This document shows positions 52,502 through 59,138 of a DNA stretch of 64,000 nucleotides, piece after piece. Every line of letters starts with the position of its first letter. Position 1 is the stretch's first letter. The stretch is from the NCBI GenBank assembly GCA_021825925.1, contig JAKAFP010000010.1:1-64000 (forward strand), in the 5' to 3' direction. The notes under the pieces were generated by a model. That model did no database searches and was not told the DNA's origin. It saw only the letters and a program-made list of their open reading frames with translations. The position numbers and the translations under genes were made by a program. Source of the stretch: Chloroflexota bacterium. GTDB taxonomy: Bacteria; Chloroflexota; Anaerolineae; Anaerolineales; Anaerolineaceae.

Positions 52502-52511
52502 CTACAGTAGA

Positions 52512-53114
52512 TTACTCTTCTTCAGGAACGATCTCCCAGCGCAGAAAGCGGCGGATGACGATGTTCTCGCCGATCTGGGCGACGGTCTGCTGCTGCAGTT
52601 GGGCGATGGTGATGCTCTCGTCGCGGATGTAGGGCTGGCGCAGCAGCACGTTCTGATTCTTGAATTTCTCAACAGTACCCTCCACGATGCGATCAATGAT
52701 GGCCTGGGGCTTACCGGCTGCCCGCGCGGCGTCGGCGGTTTCGGCTTCCAGGCCGCTGATCACGCCGCAGGTGAGATCCGCGTCGGAGACGAAGAGCGGG
52801 TTGGACGAGGCGATCTGCAGCGCGACCTCGTGGGCAAAACGCCGAAAGACCTCGGAGGAGCTGGCAAATTCGGTCTCGGTGTTGACCTCGACCATCACAC
52901 CGATGCGCCCGTTGGCATGGTTATACAGTTCGATGATGCCTTCAGTGGCTTCATGGCTGGATCGCATGCGCGCATTCTCGGCGGCCTGCTCCCGCAGCAG
53001 TTCAAGCGCTTGGGGGTAATTCCAGTCGCTGGTCTCAAGCGCACGGCGGCAATCCATGACCATGGCGCCGGTCTCTTCGCGGAGTGTTTTGATTGTTTCG
53101 ATTGTGGTTTGCAT
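52512..53114 (-). CDS. tsf: Second elongation factor Ts, diverged orphan copy
   Basis: A 200-residue EF-Ts homologue. The N-terminal UBA-like part MQTTIETIKTLREETGAMVMDCRRAL and the end DESITIAQLQQQTVAQIGENIVIRRFLRW align well with the main copy at 43215. The core TDFV motif, SDFVGRSEVF in the main copy, is here TEFASSSEVF: Asp becomes Glu and Val becomes Ala in the residues that contact EF-Tu. The middle is more diverged (GIIELYNHANGRIGVMVEVN). It is not next to rpsB but 87 bases after a PadR gene, within repeat-rich DNA. It may be a conditional or specialised exchange factor, or be drifting; its reading frame is intact. ATG 53114 follows AAAGGTG. Confidence 0.88.
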   Translation of the reverse strand: MQTTIETIKTLREETGAMVMDCRRALETSDWNYPQALELLREQAAENARMRSSHEATEGIIELYNHANGRIGVMVEVNTETEFASSSEVFRRFAHEVALQIASSNPLFVSDADLTCGVISGLEAETADAARAAGKPQAIIDRIVEGTVEKFKNQNVLLRQPYIRDESITIAQLQQQTVAQIGENIVIRRFLRWEIVPEEE

Positions 53115-53134
53115 TTTATTCACCTTTTTATGAT

Positions 53135-53200
53135 GGGTGGGTCGCCCACTCGGTCTCAAAAATCGAGACTTCGGGGGCGCAAAGTTCGCGGGACCCACCC
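53135..53200. repeat. Long inverted repeat with TCGGGGGCGCAAAG insert, between PadR and second tsf
   Basis: GGGTGGGTC (53135-53143) pairs with GACCCACCC (53192-53200); inside are GTCTC/GAGAC and the conserved block TCGGGGGCGCAAAG (53171-53184). The same block occurs at 55571, 60252 and, nearly, at 63074. The constant CTAC follows the stem. Confidence 0.7.
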
Positions 53201-53743
53201 CTACAAATTACCTTCACTTATCGCCTTGCGCGTTTCGCTCGTCCACTGCAGTTCGGTCTGGGTGGCGAGGATGAAGTTGTCGGCGATGCGCCGCCAGAGG
53301 TAGGCTTCACGCGCTGTGCGGTGCGGACTGTTCTCGCGGCGCTCCGCTTCACCCTGCAGCAGTGAGAGGTGCGAGATCAGCTCCTGCTCGTAGAAATTGA
53401 GCAGGTCAAGCACCTCGTCGTCGGTCAGACAATCTGACCAGGCGAGCTGGATGAGGAAGCTCTTGGGCCAATCGGAGACCTGGGGCTTTTGCAGCAGACT
53501 CTGGCGCAGCACGGCGCGTCCCTGGTCGTTGATGGAGTAGATCTTCTTGGCCGGCAGGCTTTGCTGTTGCTGCACCTCGAAGCTCACCAATCCGTCGCGC
53601 TGAAGTTCGAGCAGCACCTTGTAGATCTGGTTGTTGTTGCCCGACCAGTAGAAGAGGTTGGAGTCCGAGATGATACCCTTGAGGTCGTAGCCCGAGAAGG
53701 GCTTCCAGCTCAGCAGGCCGAGGATGGTGGAGTGAAGGTCCAT
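53201..53743 (-). CDS. PadR family transcriptional regulator
   Basis: A 180-residue PadR-type repressor. The winged helix-turn-helix fills residues 1-85: STILGLLSWKPFSGYDLKGII, NNQIYKVLLELQRDGLVSFEVQ, then the wing KKIYSINDQGRAVLRQ. The remainder is the helical dimerisation/ligand region of the longer (Vir-type C-terminal) PadR class. A perfect 20-bp palindrome with the PadR consensus ATGT-N8-ACAT lies 35-54 bases before the start, so autoregulation is likely. The second tsf follows it on the same strand and may be co-controlled. The inducing compound is unknown. Confidence 0.9.
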   Translation of the reverse strand: MDLHSTILGLLSWKPFSGYDLKGIISDSNLFYWSGNNNQIYKVLLELQRDGLVSFEVQQQQSLPAKKIYSINDQGRAVLRQSLLQKPQVSDWPKSFLIQLAWSDCLTDDEVLDLLNFYEQELISHLSLLQGEAERRENSPHRTAREAYLWRRIADNFILATQTELQWTSETRKAISEGNL

Positions 53744-53777
53744 TTATTAGCGCGCCTTTATGTGGGTTATGTCGTAC

Positions 53778-53797
53778 ATATGTTATTAATAACATAT
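53778..53797 (-). promoter_or_regulatory. PadR operator palindrome
   Basis: ATATGTTATT (53778-53787) and AATAACATAT (53788-53797) form a perfect 20-bp palindrome containing ATGT-N8-ACAT, the published consensus for PadR and LmrR. It lies in the promoter region of the PadR gene. Confidence 0.8.
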
Positions 53798-53894
53798 TAA
53801 ACGGTTTAGGTCAAGAGCAATCTCACGCAGGCCGCTCGTAAAGGCAACTCGCGGCCGCAGAGGACGCAAAGAAAACCATTTTAAAAAGGATTTA

Positions 53895-54322
53895 GATAGC
53901 TATGGTAGGGGCAGGTCCGCGCGATCGTTGCGCCCCCAAGCTGTTTTTGTGAGAGGGGTGACCTGCCCAATAACGGTGCCGTAATGAAGAAATATAGATT
54001 CTGTGCGGTTTGTTGTGAACGAAGGCGATTCATCCCGTAAAGGGACACAACAACCGTGTGAATCACCCCTACCAGCCCCCCATTGCAGTAATTTGAACAC
54101 GACACATGATAGCCATGGTAGGGACACGGCGTGCCGTGTCCCCTAACGACGCCATGATGCTTGCATTTGGACGCGGTACGATTTGGTGTAAAGGCGGGCG
54201 AATGACTATTCGCCCCTACCAGCCCCCTATTGCAGTATTTTGGACACGACACATAATAGCCATGGTACGGGCGTCCTGCAGGACGCCCGTACAAGAAATT
54301 AAATTAGGTATTGTGGACTGGG
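53895..54322. repeat. Array of hairpin repeats with constant linkers, left block
   Basis: No gene is present between 53744 and 54380. Five palindromes are seen: GGGCAGGTC/GACCTGCCC (53909-53968, long loop), GGCGATTCA/TGAATCACC (54024-54068, one mismatch), GGGACACGGC/GCCGTGTCCC (54121-54142), GGGCGAAT/ATTCGCCC (54196-54215) and a perfect 28-bp one from GTACGGGCGTCCTG (54265-54292). The linkers between pairs (54069-54120 and 54215-54264) are nearly identical: CTACCAGCCCC, then TTGCAGTA, ACACGACACAT and TAGCCATGGTA. Stems differ from one another yet each is self-complementary. The frames open in this stretch are low-complexity artefacts. Confidence 0.8.
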
Positions 54323-54380
54323 ATCATTGAAAAAGTCGTATAATGTTTTTACGAATTTGTATCGTTAAGGAATGGTAAAA

Positions 54381-54590
54381 ATGGATGTTTCAACCTTATC
54401 TTCCAAGTTTCAAATTGTGATCCCCAAGGCGGTGAGAGAAAAGTTGAACCTGACCCCCGGTCAGAAGGTGGTGTTCATCCCCTACCGCAACAGTGCTCGC
54501 ATGGTGATCGTCCCAAGTGCGGAAGAGGCCTTCGGGTCGCTCAAGGGCATTGATACGACCATCGAACGCGACGAGGACGAACAGCCATGA
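54381..54590 (+). CDS. vapB: AbrB/MazE-type antitoxin
   Basis: A 69-residue SpoVT-AbrB swapped-hairpin DNA-binding protein: MDVSTLSSKFQIVIPKAVREKL then LTPGQKVVFI is the canonical double-psi hairpin. The acidic C-terminus (TTIERDEDEQP) is the toxin-binding tail. ATG 54381 is preferred, with AAGG 10 bases upstream; ATG 54372 is too close to it. It overlaps the PIN toxin gene by 4 bases (ATGA) and is expected to neutralise the toxin and autorepress the operon. The promoter lies in the hairpin-repeat block. Confidence 0.9.
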   Translation: MDVSTLSSKFQIVIPKAVREKLNLTPGQKVVFIPYRNSARMVIVPSAEEAFGSLKGIDTTIERDEDEQP

Positions 54591-54958
54591 TCGTGATTGA
54601 TTCGTCAGGGTGGATGGAGTTTTTTGCCGGGTCCGAGGTGGGGAGAAAGCTGCTGCCGTTCATTGAAAAGCCGCAGGAACTGGTGGTACCGGCGACCACG
54701 ATCTACGAGGTGTTCAAAAAGATTTTGCAGCAGCGCGACGAGGAAGAGGCATTGAGAGCCGCGGGTTTGATGTCCGCGGGGGAAGTGGTGGATCTGACGC
54801 GCGATCTGGCGATAGAGGCGGCGCTGATCTCAGCCGAGCACAAGCTGCCCATGGCCGACAGCATCATTTATGCCACCGCGCGCAACCATGATGCCGAAGT
54901 GTGGACGCTGGACGCGCATTTCAAAGGGCTGCCAGGGGTGGTGTGGTTGGAGAAATAG
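54587..54958 (+). CDS. vapC: PIN-domain toxin, VapC-like
   Basis: A 123-residue PIN ribonuclease. The acidic metal-binding residues are all in place: D5 in IVIDSSGW, E41 in IYEVFKK, D91 in LPMADSIIYATA and D109 in VWTLDAHF. VapC toxins cleave tRNA or rRNA when antitoxin is degraded. It is directly coupled to the AbrB-type antitoxin by a 4-base overlap. The pair is bracketed by two near-identical copies of a roughly 108-bp repeat (54213-54322 and 55394-55502). Confidence 0.92.
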   Translation: MIVIDSSGWMEFFAGSEVGRKLLPFIEKPQELVVPATTIYEVFKKILQQRDEEEALRAAGLMSAGEVVDLTRDLAIEAALISAEHKLPMADSIIYATARNHDAEVWTLDAHFKGLPGVVWLEK

Positions 54959-55292
54959 GGTTTTTTCTCGCAAAGACGCCAAGAGCGCAAAGAAAACCTT
55001 TAATGAAAAGAATAAAACGTTTGCATAAAAATTCGTTATTCGTTTAAATGCACGAATCGCCTTTTTAGGCAAAAGCCCATCTCAAAACGGATGACATTTT
55101 ATTCGTATTCGTTTCAGAAAAAAATTGGAAACAAAGAAAACGAATCACTTGTTAGTCGTTTTAGAAAAAACAATTAAAAACAATTCCATAAAAACGACTC
55201 GGACATGTTCAGCGCAATGGTATTCAGCTATTAAAGAACTGAAAACCGATAACACACCGATAAATTGGACGCACCTTTATTGGGAGATATAA
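54959..55292. other. Gene-free stretch with A/T-rich low-complexity DNA
   Basis: Starts with CTCGCAAAGACGCC followed by AAGAGCGCAAAGAAAA, a short repeat also seen in part at 53860. The rest is AT-rich with scattered TTCGTTTT-type half-repeats on either strand (55020-55200). No ORF longer than 20 codons on the transcript from the minus-strand promoter at 55293 looks convincing; a 14-codon frame reading MELFLIVFSKTTNK is open (minus strand, near 55190) without a clear ribosome site. The 80-codon minus-strand frame over vapC is a shadow. Confidence 0.4.
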
Positions 55293-55321
55293 ATATTAGA
55301 ATATATGTTCTGTTTTGTCAA
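55293..55321 (-). promoter_or_regulatory. Consensus promoter with GAAC-like box, no gene found downstream
   Basis: On the minus strand TTGACA (55316-55321) and TAATAT (55293-55298) are exactly 17 bp apart. The spacer contains AGAACATATATTCT (55298-55311), a GAAC-N4-ATTC palindrome one base from GAAC-N4-GTTC. Spacing of box, -35 and -10 is the same as in the promoter at 26631-26670. The transcript would run into the AT-rich stretch before vapC, antisense to it. Confidence 0.68.
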
Positions 55322-55370
55322 GGGTGGAAATATCCATGAGGAAGATTTTGGAGTAAAGCCTACTTAATGT

Positions 55371-55502
55371 TACCGAGGGCACAGCGCACTGTGCCCCTAC
55401 CAGACCCTCGTTGCAGATTTTTGGACACGACACATAATAGCCATGGTACGGGCGTCCTGCAGGACGCCCGTACAAGAAATTAAATTAGGTATGTGGACTG
55501 GA
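55371..55502. repeat. Array of hairpin repeats, right block (copy of the left one)
   Basis: GGGCACAG/CTGTGCCC (55377-55396) is followed by the constant linker (55396-55445) and then the same 28-bp palindrome as at 54265 (55446-55473). The tail with AAATTAGGTAT and GTGGACTGG repeats that after 54292. Over about 108 bases this block matches 54213-54322 with few differences. Confidence 0.82.
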
Positions 55503-55529
55503 TTACCAAAAAATCAAAAAGGCAAACCT

Positions 55530-55740
55530 GGGTGGGGATTCGCCCGACGCTCCGCATTCACTAAGATTGTTCGGGGGCGCAAAGGACGCGTCGCACCCTT
55601 CATTTAACCGTAATAGTCTGGGGCCTTGGCGGCTCGCAATACTGGCACCTGCTGCCTGTGCAGGTGTGACAGTTTAGGTGTAGGGTTATGGACGCCGTGC
55701 GGTTTGGCGTAAACGCGGGCGAATTGCCATTCGCCCCTAC
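55530..55740. repeat. Further hairpin repeats and TCGGGGGCGCAAAG block
   Basis: Contains TCGGGGGCGCAAAG at 55571-55584, CACCTGC/GCAGGTG near 55653-55675, and GGGCGAAT/ATTCGCCC (55717-55736) with the constant CCCTACCAGACCC. The hairpin is like the one at 54196 but with loop TGCC instead of GACT. No gene is seen up to 55914. Confidence 0.7.
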
Positions 55741-55851
55741 CAGACCCGTGTTGGGGATTTGTGGACTGTATTGCCAAAATATCAAAGATAGGTGCATCAA
55801 GTAAGCTTACAACGACCAAGATTTCACGACTCACTCTTAATATTCAGAAAT

Positions 55852-55860
55852 TGCTATAAT
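55852..55860 (+). promoter_or_regulatory. Extended -10 promoter of the AT-rich cassette
   Basis: TGC then TATAAT (55855-55860) forms a TGN-TATAAT extended -10, with no clear -35. The first cassette gene starts 55 bases further on, with AAGGGG as ribosome site. Confidence 0.6.
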
Positions 55861-55914
55861 GAATAATAAATATAGTAAAAATCACTAATTTTTAGTATTA
55901 AGGGGAAGATCATT

Positions 55915-57477
55915 ATGTCATATAAATATTCCGAACTTGATAACAGAAACTTACGATGGTTCCCCAGCGACGATACCCGTGCCACATTATTAACTATACA
56001 TGTCGATTCCGGAAAAATTCGTGGATTACAAAATCTAAGGATTGACTTTTCTTACCCTATTACCGCAATTGCTGGTAGAAACGGTTCAGGTAAGACCACT
56101 ATCATTGAACTTGCAGCTTGTGCATATCACAATACTGGAAAAGGTTTTAAATTATCTGGTCGGAAATACCCTTACTATACCTTTTCAGACTTCTTTTTTC
56201 AAACTTCTACAGAAGGTTCATTATCAGGCATAAAAATTAGATATCAATTTATTCACAATAAATGGCGTTCACCAAAAAATCCAGCAGGACGAATTGGACC
56301 AGGATGGCAAGAACGAATTAAAAGGCATGGCGGACGTTGGAATGATTATGATGGAAGAATTAAAAGAACTGTTGTTTACTTAGGGATCGATAGAACTGTT
56401 CCTCACTCAGAAAAAAGTGTAGCAAAGAGTTATAGAAAATTATTCGAACCAATGGTAGAGCGAGGTTGGGAATTAGAAGTAAAAGATGTAGTAGGTAGAA
56501 TTATGGGGAAAGATTATTCCACTTTTACATATATGGAACACTCAATTTACAGAATACCCATTGTTTCTAATTCAAATTTTACTTATTCAGGATTTAATAT
56601 GGGGGCAGGTGAAGGATCAATATTTGAACTCTTTTCAATTATTAGAGAGTGCCCAGATGGAACATTAATAGTAATCGACGAAATTGAACTTGGATTACAC
56701 GAAGATGCACAAACTCGATTAATTAATGAATTGAAAATAATTTGTGAACGAAGGAAATTTCAAATAATCTGCACTACACATTCACCTCGTATACTAGAAA
56801 GCCTACCTCCAGAAGGAAGGATATATCTAGAACCTATTGGTGAACAAACAAATGTAATAAAGGGTATTTCACCTGAATATGCAACCGGAAAACTCTCTGG
56901 GCGTAAATATTCCGAATTAGGTGTTTTTGTTGAGGATGAAACAGCAAAATTAATTGTTGAAAATTGTTTAACTGCAGAAATGAGATCTAGAATAGATATT
57001 ATTCCAATAGGCTCGGCAATTGGAGTAATGCGACAACTTGCAGCACGGTACAAAGAAAATGAACAATCAAAGATTTGTGTTCTCCTTGATGGAGATAAAC
57101 GCGTTACACATAACGACCAAGTTAGAGCATTTATTAATGCAACTGAAAAACCACAAAGTGAGATATTAACTGGTTGGGTTGAAAACCGAACAAATTATTT
57201 ACCAGGAACCGAATGGCCTGAACTATGGGTAATCAGGCAACGCAATGAAGAAATATATAAAAAACTTGCTGTTGAGTTTGGACTGGAATTCGAGAGACTA
57301 ATAGAAATTTTAGAATCCGCAGAACGAGCAGGGAAACACAATGAGTTTCACGAAGTAGCTCGCATCATTAATTTCAATCAAATTGTAGTCTCTTGCAGTT
57401 TAATAAAAGCAGCTCTTGAAACCAACCCAGAAGAACCTAAGATAATATTTAAATGGATTAACTCATTCTTAAATTAG
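55915..57477 (+). CDS. OLD-like ATPase with C-terminal TOPRIM-type nuclease domain
   Basis: A 520-residue ABC/SMC-like ATPase. Walker A GRNGSGKT is at 54-61, the ABC signature NMGAGEG near 228-234, Walker B LIVIDE at 251-256, and the H-loop TTHSP near 287-291. The C-terminal third starts ELGVFVEDETAKLIVENCL with E340 and contains CVLLDGDKR with D392/D394, the Glu and DxD of a TOPRIM domain. This is the layout of OLD-family nucleases (as in Gabija GajA) and of fused PARIS proteins. The DNA is AT-rich, unlike the housekeeping genes. No UvrD helicase follows, so it is not a standard Gabija pair. A DNA- or tRNA-directed nuclease triggered by phage is inferred. Confidence 0.78.
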   Translation: MSYKYSELDNRNLRWFPSDDTRATLLTIHVDSGKIRGLQNLRIDFSYPITAIAGRNGSGKTTIIELAACAYHNTGKGFKLSGRKYPYYTFSDFFFQTSTEGSLSGIKIRYQFIHNKWRSPKNPAGRIGPGWQERIKRHGGRWNDYDGRIKRTVVYLGIDRTVPHSEKSVAKSYRKLFEPMVERGWELEVKDVVGRIMGKDYSTFTYMEHSIYRIPIVSNSNFTYSGFNMGAGEGSIFELFSIIRECPDGTLIVIDEIELGLHEDAQTRLINELKIICERRKFQIICTTHSPRILESLPPEGRIYLEPIGEQTNVIKGISPEYATGKLSGRKYSELGVFVEDETAKLIVENCLTAEMRSRIDIIPIGSAIGVMRQLAARYKENEQSKICVLLDGDKRVTHNDQVRAFINATEKPQSEILTGWVENRTNYLPGTEWPELWVIRQRNEEIYKKLAVEFGLEFERLIEILESAERAGKHNEFHEVARIINFNQIVVSCSLIKAALETNPEEPKIIFKWINSFLN

Positions 57478-57570
57478 TCCATAACGGATAAAACTATTGC
57501 AGTGTTTGGTTTTAGCTATTGTAAACATACTTATTCGGCGTGAATTGGTTCAGATTTATTTGAAGTTATT

Positions 57571-57777
57571 ATGGCTACTTACAAAGAAATTCAAGCATGG
57601 ATGAAAGATAAATACTATTTTGTACCAAAAACTTGTTGGATTGCCCATGTAAAAAAATTATCAGGATTACAAGTTCGAAGAGCCCCAAACCGGATTGGTG
57701 ATCAACAATTAAATCCTTGCCCAGAAATTCATCTAGAACCAATAAAAGGGGCATTAAGATATTTTCACATGATTTAA
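57571..57777 (+). CDS. Short conserved basic protein of unknown function
   Basis: A 68-residue protein, MATYKEIQAWMKDKYYFVPKTC..., with the fragment TCWIAHVKKLSG and an end LEPIKGALRYFHMI. I recognise this as a widespread short family with pattern KTCWIAHxKE(L)xG then RxAPNR and NPCP, met near or fused to restriction or DNA-modification genes; this is from memory and unverified. No nuclease or methylase motif is visible in it. It follows the OLD-like gene by 93 bases and precedes the AbiU2-like gene by 60. There is no strong ribosome site, which fits the AT-rich foreign style of the cassette. Confidence 0.65.
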   Translation: MATYKEIQAWMKDKYYFVPKTCWIAHVKKLSGLQVRRAPNRIGDQQLNPCPEIHLEPIKGALRYFHMI

Positions 57778-57837
57778 TATAATGAATTGATAAACAATTT
57801 TGTGTTAATTATCAAGAAATGGAAAATAAAATAATCC

Positions 57838-58752
57838 ATGAATGATACAAAATCAGCTACTATTGAGGAATGTTGGATAATATGGAAAGATTGTCTCGGG
57901 GGTTCAGACAATAATTCAATTATTAATCAAATATTGTCTATGGTTTGGGATACTGGTGTTTATAAATTAATACTCGAAAGTCGCCAATTACGTATTAATG
58001 AGGAACCAAGAAACCCAAAAATCAATAATTCATTCCATTCATTTATTGATCGTAACTATTTTCAAAGCCTTGCTAGTTCAATCAGAAAAATAACAGATGA
58101 TCGATACTGCGTTTCAGGAAAGCGTGGAGTTTTTTCACTCTTATCATTAGTCTCAGACTTGAAAAAGCATAGATATGAAATAACCCGAGCAAAGTACTTT
58201 GAGTTAAGAGGATTAGAATATGATATCGAAATACTCAAAGAAAAAGAGTCAAAATACATTCGAGAAAATATTGAACACAGCTCAATGGCAATCAGCATTC
58301 CTCAAGAAATAACACCAGAAAGAAGTATAGAAGCCCATTGTTTGTTTGATAAATTTTGTGCCATCAATTTTGGGGATCGATCTCCATATGATCAAATAGA
58401 TCTTGAATTCCTAGAAAAATTAGAAAAACGGTTAAGTTCGAGTAAGAAAATATCAGGATATGTTGATAAATTTATTGCACATGCATCTAGCCCTGAAAGT
58501 AGACTTTTGGATGCTTATGAATCCTCAGTAATATTTATTAGTCAATGTTGGAAAATTCAAAAAGAAATTTGTGAAATTACTGACATTCTTGCATCATTTT
58601 TATTAGGTGTGAAATTCATGTTTTTGCCTTTAGAATCACCACACTACTTAAAATATATGGATATTCCATTAGTAGAATCTAAAAACATTAATCACATTCG
58701 GAATTGTTTTGAAAAATATCGCACTGAAACCGAACAATGGAAATTTGAATAA
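57838..58752 (+). CDS. Helical protein, possibly AbiU2/HEPN-like
   Basis: A 304-residue, all-helical, AT-rich gene product. SFHSFIDRNYFQSLASSIRKITDDR followed by RGVFSLLSLVSDLKKHRYEI resembles the AbiU2-type HEPN proteins, where an IRxLTDR-like helix precedes a second helical pair and a late K/DxxIAHA segment; here it reads VDKFIAHASSPESR. The canonical HEPN RxxxxH is not evident. Its two cassette neighbours suggest anti-phage function. The assignment is tentative; it could equally be a cassette-specific protein of unknown family. It ends 42 bases before the promoter of the pheS leader. Confidence 0.45.
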   Translation: MNDTKSATIEECWIIWKDCLGGSDNNSIINQILSMVWDTGVYKLILESRQLRINEEPRNPKINNSFHSFIDRNYFQSLASSIRKITDDRYCVSGKRGVFSLLSLVSDLKKHRYEITRAKYFELRGLEYDIEILKEKESKYIRENIEHSSMAISIPQEITPERSIEAHCLFDKFCAINFGDRSPYDQIDLEFLEKLEKRLSSSKKISGYVDKFIAHASSPESRLLDAYESSVIFISQCWKIQKEICEITDILASFLLGVKFMFLPLESPHYLKYMDIPLVESKNINHIRNCFEKYRTETEQWKFE

Positions 58753-58794
58753 AAACCACTCTTTGTTTTAAGTTATTTTAAGAAACAATACTGA

Positions 58795-58800
58795 TATAAT
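58795..58800 (+). promoter_or_regulatory. Promoter of the pheS T-box transcript
   Basis: TGA followed by TATAAT (58795-58800), an extended -10; no clear -35. The T-box RNA begins a few bases later. Confidence 0.65.
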
Positions 58801-58806
58801 ACCCAC

Positions 58807-59120
58807 ACAGGCAGTGACGGAGGAAAGTAGGCCGGACGAAACCGACAGGAACGCAGTTCATTAGCTGAGAGAGCTGCACGGTGGATAACGGGTGAAGTTC
58901 CCTCCTGAGTTGCTCGGGTGAAACCCTCGCGGTAATCAGTGATTAGTAATTAGTAATCAGGAAAAGCAAGGGCAAGTAGTCCGAGACGCATTATCCAGCG
59001 TTAGAGGGATGGCCAGTTTCGAGTGATGAGATTGGGTTAAGTGGGCCTCATTGAGGCCAAGCCGGGTGGTACCGCGGGAAATGTCTCCCGTCCCGATTTT
59101 TGGGATGGGTTTATTTTTTT
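58807..59120 (+). promoter_or_regulatory. T-box riboswitch leader controlling pheS-pheT
   Basis: Begins with the typical GACGGAGGAAAGTAGG, has stem-I features (GAACGCAG, GAGAGAGCTGC) and a candidate Phe specifier TTC at 58898-58900 in GGTGAAGTTCCC. The T-box core GGGTGGTACCGCGG lies at 59064-59077. The terminator is CCCGTCCC (59087-59094)/GGGATGGG (59102-59109) followed by TTTATTTTTTT. CGGGA (59075-59079) can pair with TCCCG (59086-59090) as part of the antiterminator. Uncharged tRNA-Phe should bind and allow transcription. A dispersed repeat is inserted at 58932-58961. Confidence 0.92.
58932..58961. repeat. AGTAATCAG-type repeat inside the T-box leader
   Basis: GTAATCAG at 58932-58939 and 58953-58960 flank TGATTAGTAATTA. 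It matches the repeat at 52357-52386 and the arms at 49671-49684. It sits between the stem-I region and the T-box core. Confidence 0.65.
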
Positions 59121-59138
59121 AATGTGCAGGAGACAAAA

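Noticed and set aside
53881-54294. 137-codon minus-strand frame in the repeat block
   Set aside because: Runs through several copies of the linker repeat, so its translation is itself repeated (YHGYHVSC units); not a gene.
54830-55072. 80-codon minus-strand frame overlapping vapC
   Set aside because: Mostly antisense to the PIN toxin gene, with no ribosome site.
53895-55740. Possible CRISPR array
   Set aside because: Repeats are palindromes with changing stems and irregular spacing; no uniform repeat-spacer pattern and no cas gene.
53744-55914. Prophage or integrative element
   Set aside because: No integrase, transposase, tRNA attachment site or phage structural gene is visible; only repeats and a toxin-antitoxin pair.
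55915-57477. Gabija system (gajA)
   Set aside because: The ATPase-TOPRIM layout fits, but no UvrD-like helicase gene follows; downstream genes are unrelated to gajB.
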